Shown here: piece by piece, positions 6,082 to 6,240 of the stretch
Numbering within the stretch: the first letter of the stretch is position 1
How the letters are laid out: each line of letters opens with the position of its first letter
Notes under the pieces: model-generated
Database searches by the model: none
Told to the model about the DNA's origin: nothing
What the model saw: the letters and a program-made list of their open reading frames with translations, nothing else
From: Candidatus Wolframiiraptor sp. EX4484-121
GTDB lineage: Archaea > Thermoproteota > Nitrososphaeria_A > Caldarchaeales > Wolframiiraptoraceae
DNA: 6,240 bases
NCBI GenBank assembly: GCA_002255105.1
Contig: NJEK01000069.1
Location: forward strand, 1-6,240
Reading direction: 5' to 3'
Program-made: the position numbers and the translations under genes

Positions 6082-6099
6082 ATGGGTTAGCATAGACGA
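6046..6099 (+). repeat. Perfect 25-base tandem duplication inside the M20 gene
   Basis: The unit starting ACGATCGATGAATGGGTTAG is repeated exactly with period 25 (6046-6070, 6071-6095, plus 4 bases of a third). Since 25 is not a multiple of three, it shifts the reading frame and creates the TGA at 6079-6081. Perfect identity of the copies points to a recent event or an assembly artefact. Confidence 0.95.
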
Positions 6100-6240
6100 G
6101 CTCGTTAAGGCCGCTAAGATCTACCGAGAAATAGTGGCCGAGATCCTTAGATGAGCTGAGGGTGATGCCGGCGCATTTTGGTTTCAGAGGTGTTGAGGAA
6201 GGCTTAAGGGGGATGTAGTTCAAGGATTGGGCTGGCTTAT

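Noticed and set aside
6062..6238. Open minus-strand frame entering from the right edge
   Set aside because: No recognisable protein, and it would overlap the M20 C-terminus extensively. It looks like a shadow frame.
6162..6240. Small frame starting MPAHFGFRGVEEGLRGM, then TAG, then open to the window end
   Set aside because: It has a Shine-Dalgarno-like GAGGGTGATG context, but the peptide is not recognisable and closes after 17 codons. Reading TAG as pyrrolysine would be speculation without more downstream sequence.

Overview
The window looks like chromosomal DNA of an archaeon, probably a thermophile of the TACK or Bathyarchaeia type. The signs are a class II tRNA-Ser without an encoded CCA end, AT-rich TATA-like boxes about 25-33 bases before several start codons (leaderless transcripts), heavy AGG/AGA/ATA codon use, TTG starts, an Lrp/AsnC regulator and a PiT/DUF47 pair. 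The exact lineage cannot be fixed from this sequence. No phage, transposon, CRISPR or rRNA sequence is visible.

Layout. 57-141 (+): tRNA-Ser(GGA). 189-851 and 848-1804 (-): a two-gene phosphate unit, with PiT-type permease first and a DUF47/PhoU-like partner second, joined by a 4-base ATGA overlap. 1805-1981: a divergent control region with repeated ATCTAT elements and TATA-like boxes on both strands. 1982-2431 (+): an Lrp/AsnC-family regulator. 2491-3622 (+): an SPPY-type DNA methyltransferase whose first 29 codons lie in a different frame from the rest. 3604-4860 (-): threonine synthase, overlapping the methyltransferase tail to tail by 19 bases. 4861-5031: a divergent promoter region. 5032-6081 (+): an ArgE/DapE-type M20 metallohydrolase whose last codons are cut off by a 25-base tandem duplication. 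6155-6240 holds no gene I can support.

How the parts fit. PiT and DUF47 form a phosphate uptake unit, possibly controlled through the repeats shared with the divergent Lrp-type gene. ThrC makes threonine. The M20 enzyme probably removes an acyl group or cleaves a peptide-like bond in amino-acid metabolism, but its substrate cannot be read from the sequence. The methyltransferase has no restriction enzyme beside it in the window.

The strongest observations are two frame lesions: a T6 run followed by CTT TAA in the methyltransferase, and the tandem duplication in the M20 gene. In both cases the family-typical protein continues in another frame across the lesion. Each could be a real mutation, or a sequencing or assembly error; for the first, recoding is also possible. 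I did not find a convincing new multi-gene system.
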